This document shows, one piece after another, positions 42,639-55,162 of a stretch of 64,000 nucleotides of DNA (its first letter is position 1; every line of letters starts with the position of its first letter). The notes below the pieces were generated by a model, which saw only the letters and a list, made by a program, of their open reading frames with translations, did not search any database and was not told where the DNA came from. The stretch comes from Phlyctochytrium arcticum (lineage: Eukaryota; Chytridiomycota; Chytridiomycetes; Chytridiales; Chytridiaceae), in NCBI GenBank assembly GCA_025602905.1, contig JAHLKI010000028.1, positions 248,001 through 312,000 on the forward strand, written 5' to 3'. The position numbers and the translations under genes are program-made.

Positions 42639-44024
42639 CTATCCTGATCTAGGCGCATAGTCCAAATACTTTTTTAAACATTCTAGCAAACGGTCCATAT
42701 CCTTCTCTGTGCCTACGGTAATCCGCAAACACCCTTCACATCCCAACTCCAAACCCCTATACCGCACAACAACCCCTTCTACTTCCGCGAGTTTCTTGTA
42801 GAGTTGGTGTGCCAACTCGTTATTTGGTTTTCCACTAGAGTCGAGAACTGGCACGAGCAAAAAGTTGGCACTTCTGCCCCCAACCAAACTTCCAAGCCCT
42901 TTGAAGAAACCGAGTTCTTGCTCGAGCCGATTGCGCTGAATCAGAATGTCGCTCCGCAAAGATCGCATTTGGGCGATACCCTCGTCACTAAGCGCAGCAC
43001 CCGCAATCGCGGATGTTATGGTCGAAATGTTGTAGGGTGCTTTAGTATTGTTCAAGATTTGAGCGATTTCCGGTGATGAAATGGCTACTCCCAATCTGAC
43101 ACAGTATGAGTATACGAATTGGCAAGATATTGATGTAAAAGTACCTTATTCCGGCCAAGCCAAAGGATTTGGACAGCGTCTGCGTCACTATCAAGTTGGG
43201 GTAAACTTGAGTCCAGTGAGCAATACTTGAACCATCGTCAGCAAAGTCGATATACGCCTCGTCAACGACCACAATGCCCTTGTAGCCCCCATATTCCAAC
43301 AGTTGCTTGATTTGGTCGGTTGGAAGGTATTCGGCCGTAGGATTGCCGGGGGAGCATAGGAAAATGACTTTGATTGATGGGTCGGCTTCAGCAACCTTCA
43401 TAACCTGTGCGAGTATAAATAAACAAGTGAAGTAGTAGGCCTTTCATTCGGCACACACCTCCGTAAATTGTACAGTCAAGTGCTGCCCATTCCGTTCCTG
43501 GTTGACTTTCACCACCTCCAAGTCATTGATTTGTGCGCAAACTGAGTACATGCCATACGTTGGGGGACATACTAAGATTTTGTCCTTGCCGGGAGCGCAG
43601 AATACCCGCATAATGAGATCCAAGCTTTCATCGGATCCCACGCCGAGGAAGAAATGGTCAGGAGAGGGGAGGTGGCGGAACTTGGCAAGGAGTTCCTTGA
43701 CAGGTCGCTGATGCGGGTCGGGATATCGTTCAAGCTGAGACTCTAACAAAATGTGGTTGGCACCCGGAAAGGCCTGCATCGCGGACCTTGGTAGAGCTGG
43801 GCCATGAGAATTTTCATTTGCGTCAAGAAGGACACCCTCTGAATAGTCATCTCGGGCACATCTGTAAGGCTGTAGCCATGATAGTGTTGATGAGAAGTTC
43901 TGATATCTCAGCAAATTCGAGAGAGTGTTACCTTGAGTGCCCAAATATTCGGGCGGACGATATCTTTCAGGCAGAAATCCTTTCTTCCTGCCAAACCCTC
44001 TATGGAAAACTCGTCCTTTGCCAT
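42639..44024 (-). CDS. HIS5: Histidinol-phosphate aminotransferase
   Basis: PLP enzyme of histidine biosynthesis; converts imidazole acetol phosphate to histidinol phosphate. Exons 43932-44024, 43459-43869, 43145-43404 and 42639-43095 give 406 aa. The start ATG 44024 yields FCLKDIVRPNIWALKPYRCARDDY across the first intron, the canonical N-terminal motif. Also seen are LLDANENSHGP, the cofactor-binding GVGSDESLDLIMR, YGMYSVCAQ, FLCSPGNPT, VVVDEAYIDFA, and the Schiff-base lysine in TLSKSFGLAGIR. Fold-type I, class II aminotransferase of normal length. All introns are 49-62 nt. Confidence 0.93.
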
Positions 44025-45139
44025 ATTGCGAGCTTGTTCGTGAAAGAATTTGTTTGGCAAAAGGTGGATTTGTTGAAATTTTTGCCCGCGATGACACTCT
44101 CAGCTCTCAGATCGGAGTCAGAGATGTGGCTGTGCAGTAGCTCGACTTCGTGACTTTCAGACTTACTTCTACCAGGCCATTTCATTCGGGTTTAGACATC
44201 CAAAAAATCACTCAATGGGGCGATTGGCGGTAATGCTATATAAGGACGATATGGCAGTAGATCGTCTGGCTGGACCATCGCCCTGTATCGCTGCAGGAAC
44301 GAGATGCGGAGCATGCGTTGTAAAGCGATAGTCCTTTCATCTTTTTTCCACTACCATCACGAAGATGATATCGCACCTGAGAAATTTGGCTTCCGATTCC
44401 CCTGAAAATACGAGAAATTGTCGATGCCTCTTCCCCCCAAGTAACCTTGGTCCCCAGTGGTCCCCGGGCACACTATTCCGCTGTTGGTTTCAGAGACGTC
44501 GAATGCTCCAGGTTGTTGTTAAAACTCATAACGAGCTGCAGGACCAACTCCATTGAGGGCGTTTAACCTCTTGTGCTTCCGTTCGCCCGCCGCCTGCCTG
44601 AAAGTTCGCTTGGATCTCATGAGATGGTCTCATCCCAGCTCCAAACATGGGGTTAGATTTGACGTTCTCTTCCTCATCCTGGAGCCACCTCGGCGCTTCT
44701 GCGGCGCTTGCCGGAAGCCTCTACTTTCGCGGTGAGTTAAAAACTCGCCTTAAATCTTTGCAAGGTCGACAACGTGTAGATGATCCTGCCGAAGCACAAT
44801 ATCGCGAACGGGAAGCACATTGAGGTACTTGCCCGCGTATCGGCCGTTCAAGCAGCGATCCCCCGATTGGGCTCTTTCGCAAATTACCCGGAAGCAGACC
44901 TTCCTTACATGGCCCCAAACGAACTTGGCGCTGAGAGCATCTCCTATGGCAGTGATCCACAGCTTGAAAGCGTTGGAATTTTCTCACTATGATCTAACTC
45001 CAAATTGTCTGTAGTCCATAGTCAGTCAAAGTCACGTGGTAGCATTTTGTTGTCATGGCGAATGTGGAAATGGCAGGCCGCGATGGAGCAAATCGGAGCA
45101 AGGTGGATAGCATTACCTGTCGTCCGCAAATCTTGCAAC
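44025..45139. other. Intergenic HIS5 to ATP5, with possible unresolved gene
   Basis: On the plus strand, ATG 44648 opens a frame (MGLDLTFSSSSWSHL, then a hydrophobic ASAALAGSLYF stretch and a basic RLKSLQGRQR) of 58 codons. Open frames on to about 45000 (VLARVSAVQAAIPRLGSF) could be further exons. The pattern of one N-terminal hydrophobic segment followed by charged sequence is protein-like, but ATP5 begins at 45140, leaving no room for a large protein. I call no gene here. Confidence 0.3.
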
Positions 45140-46010
45140 ATGCACTTCCTACGAGCAACTGTCGGTGTCGCAAAGGCCGCTCCATTGGCGCAGGTAACGT
45201 CTTTCTCCCACAGAAAAAACTCAGCGTGTAGCGTTTGCTGCTGTGTTGACAATCCTGCTGATGGCTCGGGCTGACCATCACCCATTTTTTACATAGGCTG
45301 CTCGCTCTTATGCCACCGCCGCACAGACTGTCCAGGTCCCTCTTGTCCTGCACGGAATATCCGGGCGTTATGCCACTGCTCTGTACTCGGCTGCCTCCAA
45401 GAAGGGTGGTCTTGAGACTGTCCAGGCTGAGCTCGCCAAGTTGAAGCAGACTCTCGATAAAGATACCAAGGCCAAGTCATCTCTGGAGAACCCGCTTGTT
45501 GACCGAAAGGCAAAGAAGGCTGCTGTCCAGGCCCTTCTCGGTGCAAAGTCATCAGACATTACCCGCAACTTCTTTGACACCCTCGCTGAGAACGGACGAT
45601 TGGACCAAACCACAAAGGTCTTGGCTGCTTTTGAAGACTTGATGGCTGCCACCCGTCGCGAGGTTTCCGTCACCGTTGTTTCTGCAAAGGTGAGAGCGAA
45701 TTTGAAATATATATTTTCCGCGGGCATTAATCCTTTGTTTTGCATCGTAGGAACTTGATGCCAAGACCACCAAGCAACTGCAGGCTACTTTGCAAAAGAG
45801 TAACCTGGTCGAGAAGGACTCTAAGCTGATGATCACCAACAAGGTTTGTCTTGCATCAATTTTGCGGAGTTGGATCTTTCCTGAGTATTCATTTAGGTCG
45901 ACCCCAACATTCTTGGTGGATTGATCGTTGACTTTGGTGACAAGACTATTGACCTCTCAGTGGCTTCCAAACTCAGCAAGCTTAACCGCCTGCTTACGGA
46001 GGCTGTCTAA
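45140..46010 (+). CDS. ATP5: ATP synthase subunit 5 (OSCP), mitochondrial
   Basis: Peripheral-stalk subunit connecting F1 to Fo in mitochondrial ATP synthase. Exons 45140-45193, 45297-45689, 45751-45843 and 45897-46010 give 217 aa. The presequence (MHFLRATVGVAKAAPLAQ) is split from the mature part (SYATAAQTVQVPLVLHGISGRYATALYSAA) by the first intron. The C-terminal delta/OSCP signature is clear: VDPNILGGLIVDFGDKTIDLSVASKL. The start was chosen for the presequence; upstream ATGs are not in frame with a better one. It is convergent with MRPL16. Confidence 0.94.
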
Positions 46011-46548
46011 GTCTGGGCTCCTATTCAAACATCCGCCACCCGGTTCTGCAAATCATTCCCTACACGCGACGATCGATGGATTTGTCTATATTTTTCCCTT
46101 CATGCTGTCGACGTCTTTCGTTGCTCTTCGTTTGCAATGGCCTCAAATATATACACGTCAAATGATTGGATTTGTTTCTATTGCTGAAATGAAGAGTATT
46201 TGAATTCCTTGCCATTTCAATTGTGAAAAGCGACGGAGTGCCTCTTTTCGGATTTGCAAGCGAATGGTGCGCGGACAATAGGAGGGAATATACCAATGTA
46301 TATCGCCTAAATCATACGTTTCCTCATAACATGACTGATTGGACTGGATCAAAGAGCCTTTATTGTTTCCCAAAATGATCAGTAACTATCTGTTCTCTCT
46401 TGTGTGAGATTGAACCTCTCCTGTACTGAGGAAGGGAACACAACCGGTGAAGAGGACTTGACAGTATCGTTAAAGAGTGCCAGTGGTAGTTATTCAAGTA
46501 AATAATGATACAGGAGAGTGAAATGATGCTCTATAATTACAAGTTGAG
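46011..46548. other. Shared 3' region of ATP5 and MRPL16
   Basis: Convergent gene ends; T- and A-rich, no further gene seen. Confidence 0.5.
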
Positions 46549-47343
46549 CTACGTCTGCTTCTGCGTAGTGGATCCGGACGATGGGCTGCTGGTTGCGGCC
46601 TTGCGAGCATCAAACTCGGCAAACTCCCGTTCGGCCAATCGCTGGCGCACAAAGTATGGAAGCACCCGAGGTGGCATGCGATTGCCCTCGTCTCCCACTA
46701 TGAACTTCGTGCGAATAGGCAGACATGCTGCTGCGACTCGCATGGCCTTTTCGGCCAACTCTTGACGTAGCCCCTTCACTTCAAAGATGACCCGTCCTTC
46801 GGCAACAAACGTAGCAAAGTAGTCTACTGCTCCCTTTCCTTTTCCCATACGAGTTTCGGCTCCCTTGGAGGTGACTGGTCGATCAGGGAAACATCGCAAA
46901 AAAAACCGCGATCCCTTCTCTCCCTTCTTCAACACTCGCCGAATTCCGGTACGAGCATTATCCAGCTGCTTATCGCTCAATCGTCCACCCTCGAGTGCTT
47001 GCAATCCAAAATCTCCGTAGTAGACTGTCGTTCCGCGCAGAGATCCTCCTGTTCGCACAGGCCAGTATCCTTTGAATGCCTTCTTGTACTTTGTGCGGCG
47101 TGGTCGAAAGTTTGCAACAGCGTGGCGGACTTGCGAGAGGTTGTAAGGAAGAGTGCGAGGAGCTTGCGGGTGAAAAGGTGTAAAGAGGCCAGGTGCTCGC
47201 TGTAAGGCTGCTGTGATAGTCGTTATCGGCGTCAAGGGAGAGCTCCGTGGCAGAAATGCAGTTGAAAACTTTGCTGAAGAGCAGAAGTTCGATGGCAGGC
47301 TTCTTGCCACAGTACGAAACGAAGGCCGACCGAAGAAGGACAT
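46549..47343 (-). CDS. MRPL16: Mitochondrial ribosomal protein uL16m
   Basis: Large-subunit protein of the mitoribosome, near the peptidyl-transferase centre. 264 aa from ATG 47343 (MSFFGRPSFRTVARSL, a good presequence); the frame stays open upstream, but there it lacks targeting character. The L16/L10e domain covers residues about 95-245: RPRRTKYKKAFKGYW, VYYGDFGLQALEGGRLS, the diagnostic TSKGAETRMGKGKGAVDYF, and KAMRVAAACLPIRTKFI. It has a short C-terminal extension ending STTQKQT. Single exon, unlike its neighbours. Confidence 0.92.
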   Translation of the reverse strand: MSFFGRPSFRTVARSLPSNFCSSAKFSTAFLPRSSPLTPITTITAALQRAPGLFTPFHPQAPRTLPYNLSQVRHAVANFRPRRTKYKKAFKGYWPVRTGGSLRGTTVYYGDFGLQALEGGRLSDKQLDNARTGIRRVLKKGEKGSRFFLRCFPDRPVTSKGAETRMGKGKGAVDYFATFVAEGRVIFEVKGLRQELAEKAMRVAAACLPIRTKFIVGDEGNRMPPRVLPYFVRQRLAEREFAEFDARKAATSSPSSGSTTQKQT

Positions 47344-48604
47344 GGCAATAGCTCCCTTCAGCAGAGTTATGATCTTCAAACGACCTGCTTTCTGGCCTTC
47401 AATTTCACATCGTTGGAATATTTCACGTGACCTATGCCTGAGGTTGCCTGAAGCATCAAGACCCGCCCTCGTCTTTTGCAAGAAGGAGTTTATCATTCGC
47501 CTACAATAAAAAAAGGATTATGTGCAAGCACATTCTCTTGCAGTTCATACTGGCCAATTCTAGATTTCGGGCAAGATATACTGTATTTCAGTACTGTACA
47601 AGGCGGTTGATTTTATATCCACTATGAAAAACACAAATCCAAGGACTTGCGGTGCATCCAAATTCACAGACGATCCCAAGGGAATCCAAAACCAACCTGA
47701 GCAGTAGCATATTGGCAGTATTCTACAATTGATGCGCTTTCTGGTGCAGCCGCACGGTGGGCAACCCCTAGAAAATGGTTAAAGTTCAAAACTTTCCGTT
47801 CGTGCCCGCAGATAGCAGTTGATGTGAGGCCACTTGGGTACCGGCAAGGATAGGAACCCCAACAACTTGTCAAACGACACATTGTCTCGTGCATTCACAT
47901 TTCAGGCTCAAGCGGATGTCATCCAGAGTGTCCGTAAAATCAAGGCAAAATGATTTTTGTAAATTCGATGTCATTGGGAAACCTTTCAGAGAACAAAGGT
48001 ATTGGATCTTCAGTTCGTTCTTCCAGAGGGTCGAGGACGCATCCGTCTTCACTCTTGCAAACTGTCTTCTCGTCGATCGGCTCACTTCGACGCGCTAATA
48101 GGTCCGTTCCTCCACCGTGAATACTCGAGCATGGCATCCTATTGATGGGTTGAACGAAGCCCCCAAGGTCATGCTGCTCATAAAATACTCGATCTGAATC
48201 TTCGAATAATACACAAATGGCACCCCCAAAGTTCGGCAGGGTCAGTTCTTGACAATTGTGCGCCACGCGGTCAACTTGAGGCGCTCGGGGCTCAAGTGGT
48301 AAACAATCTTGTATTGGCATCATCACGCTAAAGTCCTTATAGTAAAGACGATAGGGCTGTGTTTTATTAGCTGTTTGCGGGCCCACCAAACAACAGTTCT
48401 GGATAGGATATCTGGCTTTGTCTGCTAGTCTTTGGAGATAGGCCGAGATTAGTGGTGTGGGGAAGTGCTCACGTCACAACACTCTGGGTGTGATTTGCAT
48501 GATAGACCAACCTACCTTGTGACTATACGGGACAAATTGAAGAGTTCTACTATTGGAAATCTCGCAGAGCAGTTTTTGTGAGAAAGATTGCCTGAAGATT
48601 TACA
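47344..48604. other. Intergenic MRPL16 to RhoGAP gene, possible minus-strand ORF
   Basis: A minus-strand frame at 47940-48389 (150 codons, no ATG at its start; FSVMMPIQDCLPLEPRAP, NFGGAICVLFEDSDRVFYEQHDLGGF) looks protein-like. Together with frames at 47664-47894 it could be an unrecognised multi-exon gene. I see no domain and do not call it. Confidence 0.3.
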
Positions 48605-51600
48605 ATGTCGGGACGCCCTCGCACTCCTTCTGGCGCGTCAGCACCTCCCACCTTGGATACAAGACCATCGGGATACCAGCACCGAAAGTCTCTATCTACA
48701 TCTAGCGCAGGAAGTGGTGGACCTGGTGGGGTTGGCGCCCCGTCATCGCCTCGGCCTGAGGTACGCCGGGCGCGGGCATTGTGGGATTATCATGCCATCG
48801 AGGGGAACGAATTGTCATTCAAGGCCGGAGCAATCATTAGCATTATTGAGCTTTGTAACGACGATTGGTACGAGGGCCAAGTTGGGGACAAGTGTGGATT
48901 CTTCCCGGCGAATAGGGTGGAGTTACTAAAGCGCGTAAGTTGTACTTGGACACGCAGTAAACGCTGATGCGCGTCAAGAAACTTAATGGGATTCGCTGTG
49001 AATTTGATAGGACATTACCAAGCAGCCGCCTGTAGGAGGTATTCGTATACCATCGCCCACGCCTGGTTCTCCGTCATCTAGTGGTACGCCGGCTCGCCAA
49101 AATTCCCAGTCGCGTCCGACATCCCCACTTAAGACGGCATTTGCCGCACCAGCCATTTCAGTAAGTCATGCTTGGCGATTGTGCATAGTCTTTCCATATA
49201 TATGGACTAATTACTAAACGCAGGAGATGTCGCCTGTGGCAACGACGAGTTCATCCCAATTCGCCGTCGATATGCGCTCCCCATCACCTGCGCGCTCCGA
49301 AGTCAATCCATTTGGTGATGATGCTGCAATATCAGATAGCTCCATGAGTGAAGGTCTCTCGCAGGGAGTAAGGGAGCGGGTACGGGATACTTCACAGGCT
49401 ACAAAACCGGCCAACCGGTTCGGCAAATCTGACTGGGAGACTGTCATAAACACCCAAGGACAGGCGTACTTTTGGAACCGAAACACTGGCGAGACTAGCT
49501 GGGGCTCGCCTGTCACCTCTGCCAGCCAGCGATCACAAAGCCCTCAAATGCAGCCGCTTGACTTGAATCAAGGGTCGCTCGCCACAGCGGCGGCTGAACG
49601 TGCGCAAAGCGTTCACCGACGAAATACTAGTGGCAGTGTCAAGGGAGATCTGTTGACAGATTTGGCCAAGGTCATTGATCGCTTTGATTCCACATCTGTG
49701 GTCAGCCAGGTAATATACAAAGTTCTTAATTCTGTTTCCTATTCTTAGTCTATCATATAGCCGCCGTCCTTGACTGGAATATCACCGGCCGCTCGGGGAA
49801 ATAACAGATCAGCCCCTTCTCCCCTGCCAGCGCAGCAGAATCCTTTTTCATATCCCGCTATACCTACCTACACTGCCCAACAACAACAGCAGCCCGTAGA
49901 GGGTTCATCTCCTCCCCCACCAAGTGCTGGTGGGAGCGCGCCATCACCAGCCAGCCCTATACCCCCACCGCCCCCGCAACCACCAGTAATGCGATTTGTA
50001 GATGAAATCGACTCTGATCTTCCCCCGGCTGATGCTGAAACAATGGCTTTCTCCAACATCACCAGCGTGCCACCCGAAATCATACGTCGAGAAGGATGGT
50101 TAGCTGCCAAGCTAAAGAGTCGAGAATCAGCGTCCAATAATGCATTGAACGCCTCTGGCCCCGGCAACGCACCCCTATCACCAGTTGCAAGCAGCAAGGT
50201 GTCGAAGCGGTTGGAATCATGGCGGACCATGTGGACGGTGCTATGCGTGGGCTTTCTCATATTTTTCAAGGAAGATCCTGCAAAATCAAAGCGTGCGTGC
50301 AAGCCTGTCCGTGTTATTCATCTGAATAAGGTCACGTTGGAAGCCGTTGGAAAGTCTCACACCAAGAAAAAGAATGCATTTTCACTTGTTCCGGATCGCG
50401 GAGCAACCTGGTTACTACAACCAAATACAGAGTCCGAAGTGTTTGATTGGATGGACGCCATCAAGGAGGCATCTCGCGAGAGGAGCACAGCCAATGAGGT
50501 ACGCGTCGCCTTCTCTGATGGGTTGTGTATGCACTGACTAACATCTTTTGTTCTCCTGTGCTGGCGTAGTATGAGAATTGTAAGTCGTATAGAGTTAGTT
50601 TCGGGAGCTTTATTGAAAACTAACCGATTCATGACAGCGTCATCAAAGCTTTTAGCAACACCACCGTTAGATGGATCCGTTGACCTTCCCGAGCTTCCTC
50701 GCGTTGCATCCAAAAACGTGAAAGGTAAGGATAGTAGTGAAAAGATCATTTATGAATTGCATTGATACTTTTGCCACAGAGGAAACTCGACAAACGCGCA
50801 CACGTCGGGCTACCACCTCCAAATCCATCCCGACAGAACCTTTGGATGACTTTGAAGGTCGGAAGAGCAACGTCAAGTCCAAGCTCGGTGCCTTCTTCTC
50901 AAAGCGGGTATGTTCTGAATGATGCGATCGAATGTTTTAATCAGCACGCTGAGTGTTGTCAATATAGCCAACTGTAGAGAGATTGAAGGAAAAAGGAATC
51001 TTGCGCGATGAGGGTATGCAATCCTCACAACAAAGATGACGAGCATTCCTTAACAGTTTTGTTTTAGACCAAATTTTCGGTGGTCACTTGGCTACCCAAG
51101 TTCGTCCAGGCGCGCCCCCGGGAGACAATATCCCGGTGGTTGTTCGTATGTGCGTCAAGGAAGTGGATGAGAGAGGTACGTGATTTGATACAATATCCAA
51201 AAATCGTAATTCTGATTTGCGTGGCTCGTTAGGTCTGACATCCCAGGGAATATATCGTTTGTCTGGGAATGCGTCTACTGTTCAGAAGATTCGCGTGCAG
51301 TTCAATCAACGTAAGTCGGGAGCGTCTCCTGCAAAAGATGCATATGTTGACTTTCTGGATCTTGCAGAGGAGCATGTCAACTTATCAGATGAATCCCTGG
51401 ACATCAACGCCGTCGCTAGTGTTCTCAAATGTAAGTGGTCATTTGCAAAGAACGCGAACTGCAGCCCAACTAACCGTTCTTCACCGTTCCCCAGTATACT
51501 TTCGAGAACTGCAAGATCCACTCATACCCTTTGCATTTTACAACAACTTTATTGCGGCAGCGAGTACGTTGTTATATATGCCGTTTACTGTGCTGTTAAC

Positions 51601-52043
51601 TACGCCAAACTAAACTCTCTTTAAAATTAGAGGTTGAAGACTATGATACTCGACTCATCAACGTCAAGACTTTGATTCAAAGTTTACCACGGCCCAATTA
51701 CGATACCCTGGAGTTTCTGATGCGTCATCTTTCGCGGTAAGTGACTGGCTACCGCTACCTTGTCAGTCCACTATCTAATTTACCCTGCGAAAAGGGTTTC
51801 TGCGCGATCGGACGTTAACAAGATGGAACCCTCTAATCTTGCGATTGTATTTGGACCAACATTAGTTCGCATGCCCGATGAAGGCCAAACGGCCTATTTG
51901 AATATGCTGAACATGACATATCACAACTCTCTTATGGAGGGTGTGCTAGTGCAAACTGAGGTATACATTAGCTGGCGTTCGTCCATTAATTACAACTGCT
52001 AATGTGAATTGAACAGTGGATTTTCGATGGATCAACTTCGTGA
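48605..52043 (+). CDS. SH3-WW-PH-RhoGAP protein
   Basis: GTPase-activating protein for Rho-family GTPases. Fourteen exons join in frame: 48605-48934, 49011-49160, 49224-49709, 49761-50498, 50570-50579, 50638-50724, 50780-50907, 50968-51013, 51068-51175, 51233-51430, 51495-51563, 51631-51736, 51795-51960, 52017-52043 (882 aa). Domains: SH3 (about 53-109, ALWDYHAIEGNELSF), WW (about 225-255, WETVINTQGQAYFWNRNTGETSW), proline-rich linker, PH (about 425-565, EGWLAAKLKSRE and TWLLQPNTESEVFDWMDAI), then RhoGAP with the catalytic arginine in GIYRLSGNAST, LYFRELQDPLIPF and NKMEPSNLAIVFGPTL. The order resembles animal ARHGAP12/27; fungal equivalents are usually SH3-less or PX-PH. One exon is only 10 nt. 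Confidence 0.92.
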
Positions 52044-52299
52044 AACTAACTCCAAAGAATTTGCTCACTTCTCACACATTTGACTCATTCGCACTCTTCT
52101 ATAGTTAGGTATCAGGGCTGATTAGGAAGACCGTAGACGTAGATATGGCCTGGGTTATGGCATTGGTATTCATCCACCTCTATCCTTGTCGATAATGGTG
52201 CGGGACAATGATCGATCGTTTAAGAACAATAGGATGATGCGTGAAATTTTCGGGAAATGATTTTCTGGCCAATTGTGTACATAGATACAATGACGAGAC

Positions 52300-53262
52300 C
52301 TAATCCTTCTTAAGTTCAAATTTCTGTTTCTGGACGCCCTCCTTTGTGACTACAAAAATTTCGAGGAAATCTCCAGTGTGTATATCTCGTTCGGTCGCAC
52401 TTGTGAAGGCGTCTTTCGTAATTCGAACGACCTCGTCGACGGTAAGACTCCGCTTATTTGCAGGCTGTTGGTTGAAACCAATTTGGTTGTCGAGGAAAGA
52501 TTGGATAAGATGCCCGGCGGATCCACAGCAATTCCATTTGTGTTTTTCAAAACTGCCGACTGGATCGTAACTGTACACCGCTCCTTTGCCTAGCATTGCA
52601 TCAAGTCTTAGTGACAGGAAAAACAAGTGGGTTTGAAACAGGTGGCGTACCGTTTTCGTCCAAGCCTCCTAATATGTTCCATACGTAGTACGGGAAAAAT
52701 CGCTTTCCATATAGAATGGTTGACAGCATCTGTGCCAATGCACCCGAACTCATTTCCTTCTCATGATGATGGCGGTACCACTGCGCGCGCAAATATGCAT
52801 ATCAGTACACTATAAGAAGTACAGGCGCCCGGCGAAGACTTACTTCCAATCGTTGCTCCAAGTGCTTCATCAATGTAATGGCATCTGAATACATACCCCC
52901 CATTGCAGCTACTGCTCCGTTTGATCTACGTTATCCCGTAGCTATCAGTAATCCGACACTTCCAACAACAATGCGAACACAGATTCAGTCGGACGTACAG
53001 TTGGAAGACTTTGGGGGCATATCGGGTGTTGATACTGTAGCCTTCGCTTTGTCGGGTGTCACCAGCAATCACGCAAAAGTCGTCTCCAGCGACGGCAAGC
53101 ACGGTTCTGTGATGCGTTAAATTGAGATATTTAGAAAAGCGACAGATGGAATGAAGTGCGTGCATCTCACCCTCCATTGTCGGTGTATGGGGAGAAGCGG
53201 TGCTCAACTGGTACTCTCACAGGACAAGAGGTCGCTGTCGCGGCGTGCTGTTGTGCAAGCAT
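52300..53262 (-). CDS. PRE7: 20S proteasome subunit beta-6
   Basis: Non-catalytic beta subunit of the 20S core (PSMB1 in animals). Exons 53171-53262, 52999-53106, 52844-52925, 52651-52780 and 52300-52589 give 233 aa. Diagnostic: [32 protein letters not shown] shared across exons 1-2, [22 protein letters not shown], and [19 protein letters not shown]. The first residue of the mature fold is not a catalytic Thr, as expected for beta-6. It starts at ATG 53262 ([12 protein letters not shown]); an upstream in-frame ATG is less likely. Convergent with the RhoGAP gene, ends 256 bp apart. Confidence 0.95.
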
Positions 53263-53629
53263 GATCAAATCTCTGTACCAGAATGATAAGTTGAAGTTCG
53301 CTGGAGGAAGAAGACACCACTGAAGCATGGCATACCTTTGCACTGAGTGATATTTCAAGGGTTGTGGGAAGGAGTATTTGTTTGCACTAGAAATATGCGA
53401 TTGCCAGACCTGCTTTCTTGACTTTCCGCAGATGTCATAAAGACACGCGTTCCAGCTTGTGGCGAAGCAACTCTGGAATCAACTTCGACAAATTCAAACA
53501 TTCATGGTGCCTTTGGATTTCCCACACACGGTAGCCACTCTGCTTCTGTACAAGGAACTAGTATAAAATCATACAATATCATCATGTAATCACGTAGATA
53601 ACTAGAGATCATTTACAAAGGCTCATCCA

Positions 53630-55162
53630 TCATCGCGCACCAAGCTTTTCCAGTGCTCGAACGCCTTGTTCTTCCCATTCTTGCTTAGACACCCAGAATG
53701 CGTCTCGGTCCTTCATGATGTCGGCGAAAACGGATCCGCCCCGGAACACTGCATGCCTCCGTCCTGGTGGATCAGCAACCTTGATTTTGAATTTCTGGGA
53801 AACAAATACCATGGTCAGAAAGTGATCAAACGCGCACAAGAGAGAACTTACGGATAATCGGGTGGGATCTCCTTTGAGCACACGCTCTAGATACAATTGC
53901 TTGATCTCCTTCTCAAGACGACTGGGCAATCCGGGATACATGGATGATCCACCTGACAACACGATTTGTTTATACAGCTCAGATCGAATGTCAATATCTG
54001 CCGTTTGGATGGTGTTGAAGAGCAATTCTGGATGACCCAAGTAAGCGTCCATCCCATATTCCTTCTAGCGAGACTTATCCGTACCTGCTACACCGGGAGT
54101 TTCCACATCCACCAAATGCGGGGAGAACAATGCTTCAGGAGCTTGGAACCTTTCAGAACCTACTTTGATGACACGGCCATCTGGCAGCTAAATAAAATTT
54201 GTAAGGAACTTATGAAGGTTCCATAGGCGCTGCAACGCGTACCGTGTATTCTTCCACCAAAACCGTTGTTTCATTCGCGAGCTTCTGTTCTAAATCCAGG
54301 TCATAGCTGTGGGTGCGAGAATAAACACTCATGATCGATGGGTATGTGAAAATGGTGAAACATACCCCACATAGCAGAGTTTTTCCTTGACTGCGCGAAT
54401 AGTCTCAAAATCGGCTGTTCGATTGAAAGCATACCCGCGAAACAGGAGGAGTTTGATCAGGTAGCGCGTTATGTCTCGTCCAGCAACATCCAAACGACGA
54501 GTGAGATGGGGCATCGCATAGCCTTCATATACGGGAACAATATGCGTAACTCCGTCTCCAGAATCGATAACAACACCAGTTTGCATTCCTTTTCAAGATA
54601 TCAGAACCTGGTCTTTAAACAAAGGAACCATACAACGATAGACGCACCTTGCGCATACAGAGTCAGGACGGCCTGCACTGCCACGTAACAGTGCCCAAAG
54701 CCGTAATTTTCGAACATAACTTCGCACATCTTTTCGCGATTCTTCCGAGGATTCATCGCGGGCTCAGTCAGCAGGATCTTTTTTGAACCGTAGTCCTCCA
54801 CGCCGATTTTGTCAAAAGTATAATTCCAAAGATGCAGCATATCGTCCCAATTTCGTACGATTCCATTCTCCATCGGATAGGAGATTTGAAGCATACTCCG
54901 AAGCTTGGCGGCTTCATCACCAACCATAATATCTTTGAGCGTCACATCCCCAATTGCTTCTTCCGAACGTAGGATAGGACGACCGACGACGGCTGGGAAG
55001 GTAGCGCTTGGGAAATGGTCCCCAGCAAACCCGACTTTGACAAACTAAAGGATAAGACAACCAACACATTAGATATCCCCACCACGGACATGCTACTTTG
55101 CATCCTGTACATACCCCGGTACCGTTGTCACAAACGATAACATCCTTTGTCACCGCGGCCAT
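53630..55162 (-). CDS. ARP2: Actin-related protein 2 (Arp2/3 complex)
   Basis: ATP-binding subunit of the Arp2/3 complex that nucleates branched actin at endocytic patches and the cortex. Seven exons join in frame: 55115-55162, 54648-55044, 54366-54588, 54243-54306, 54085-54187, 53852-54027, 53630-53794 (391 aa, normal length). Actin-fold phosphate loops are [16 protein letters not shown] and [19 protein letters not shown]; Arp2-specific stretches are [24 protein letters not shown] and [17 protein letters not shown]. Also seen are [16 protein letters not shown] and a C-terminal [21 protein letters not shown]. Introns are 55-71 nt. Confidence 0.96.

Noticed and set aside
47940..48389. 150-codon minus-strand ORF as a gene
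   Set aside because: No ATG, no domain, and splice partners could not be fixed; left as a possibility only.
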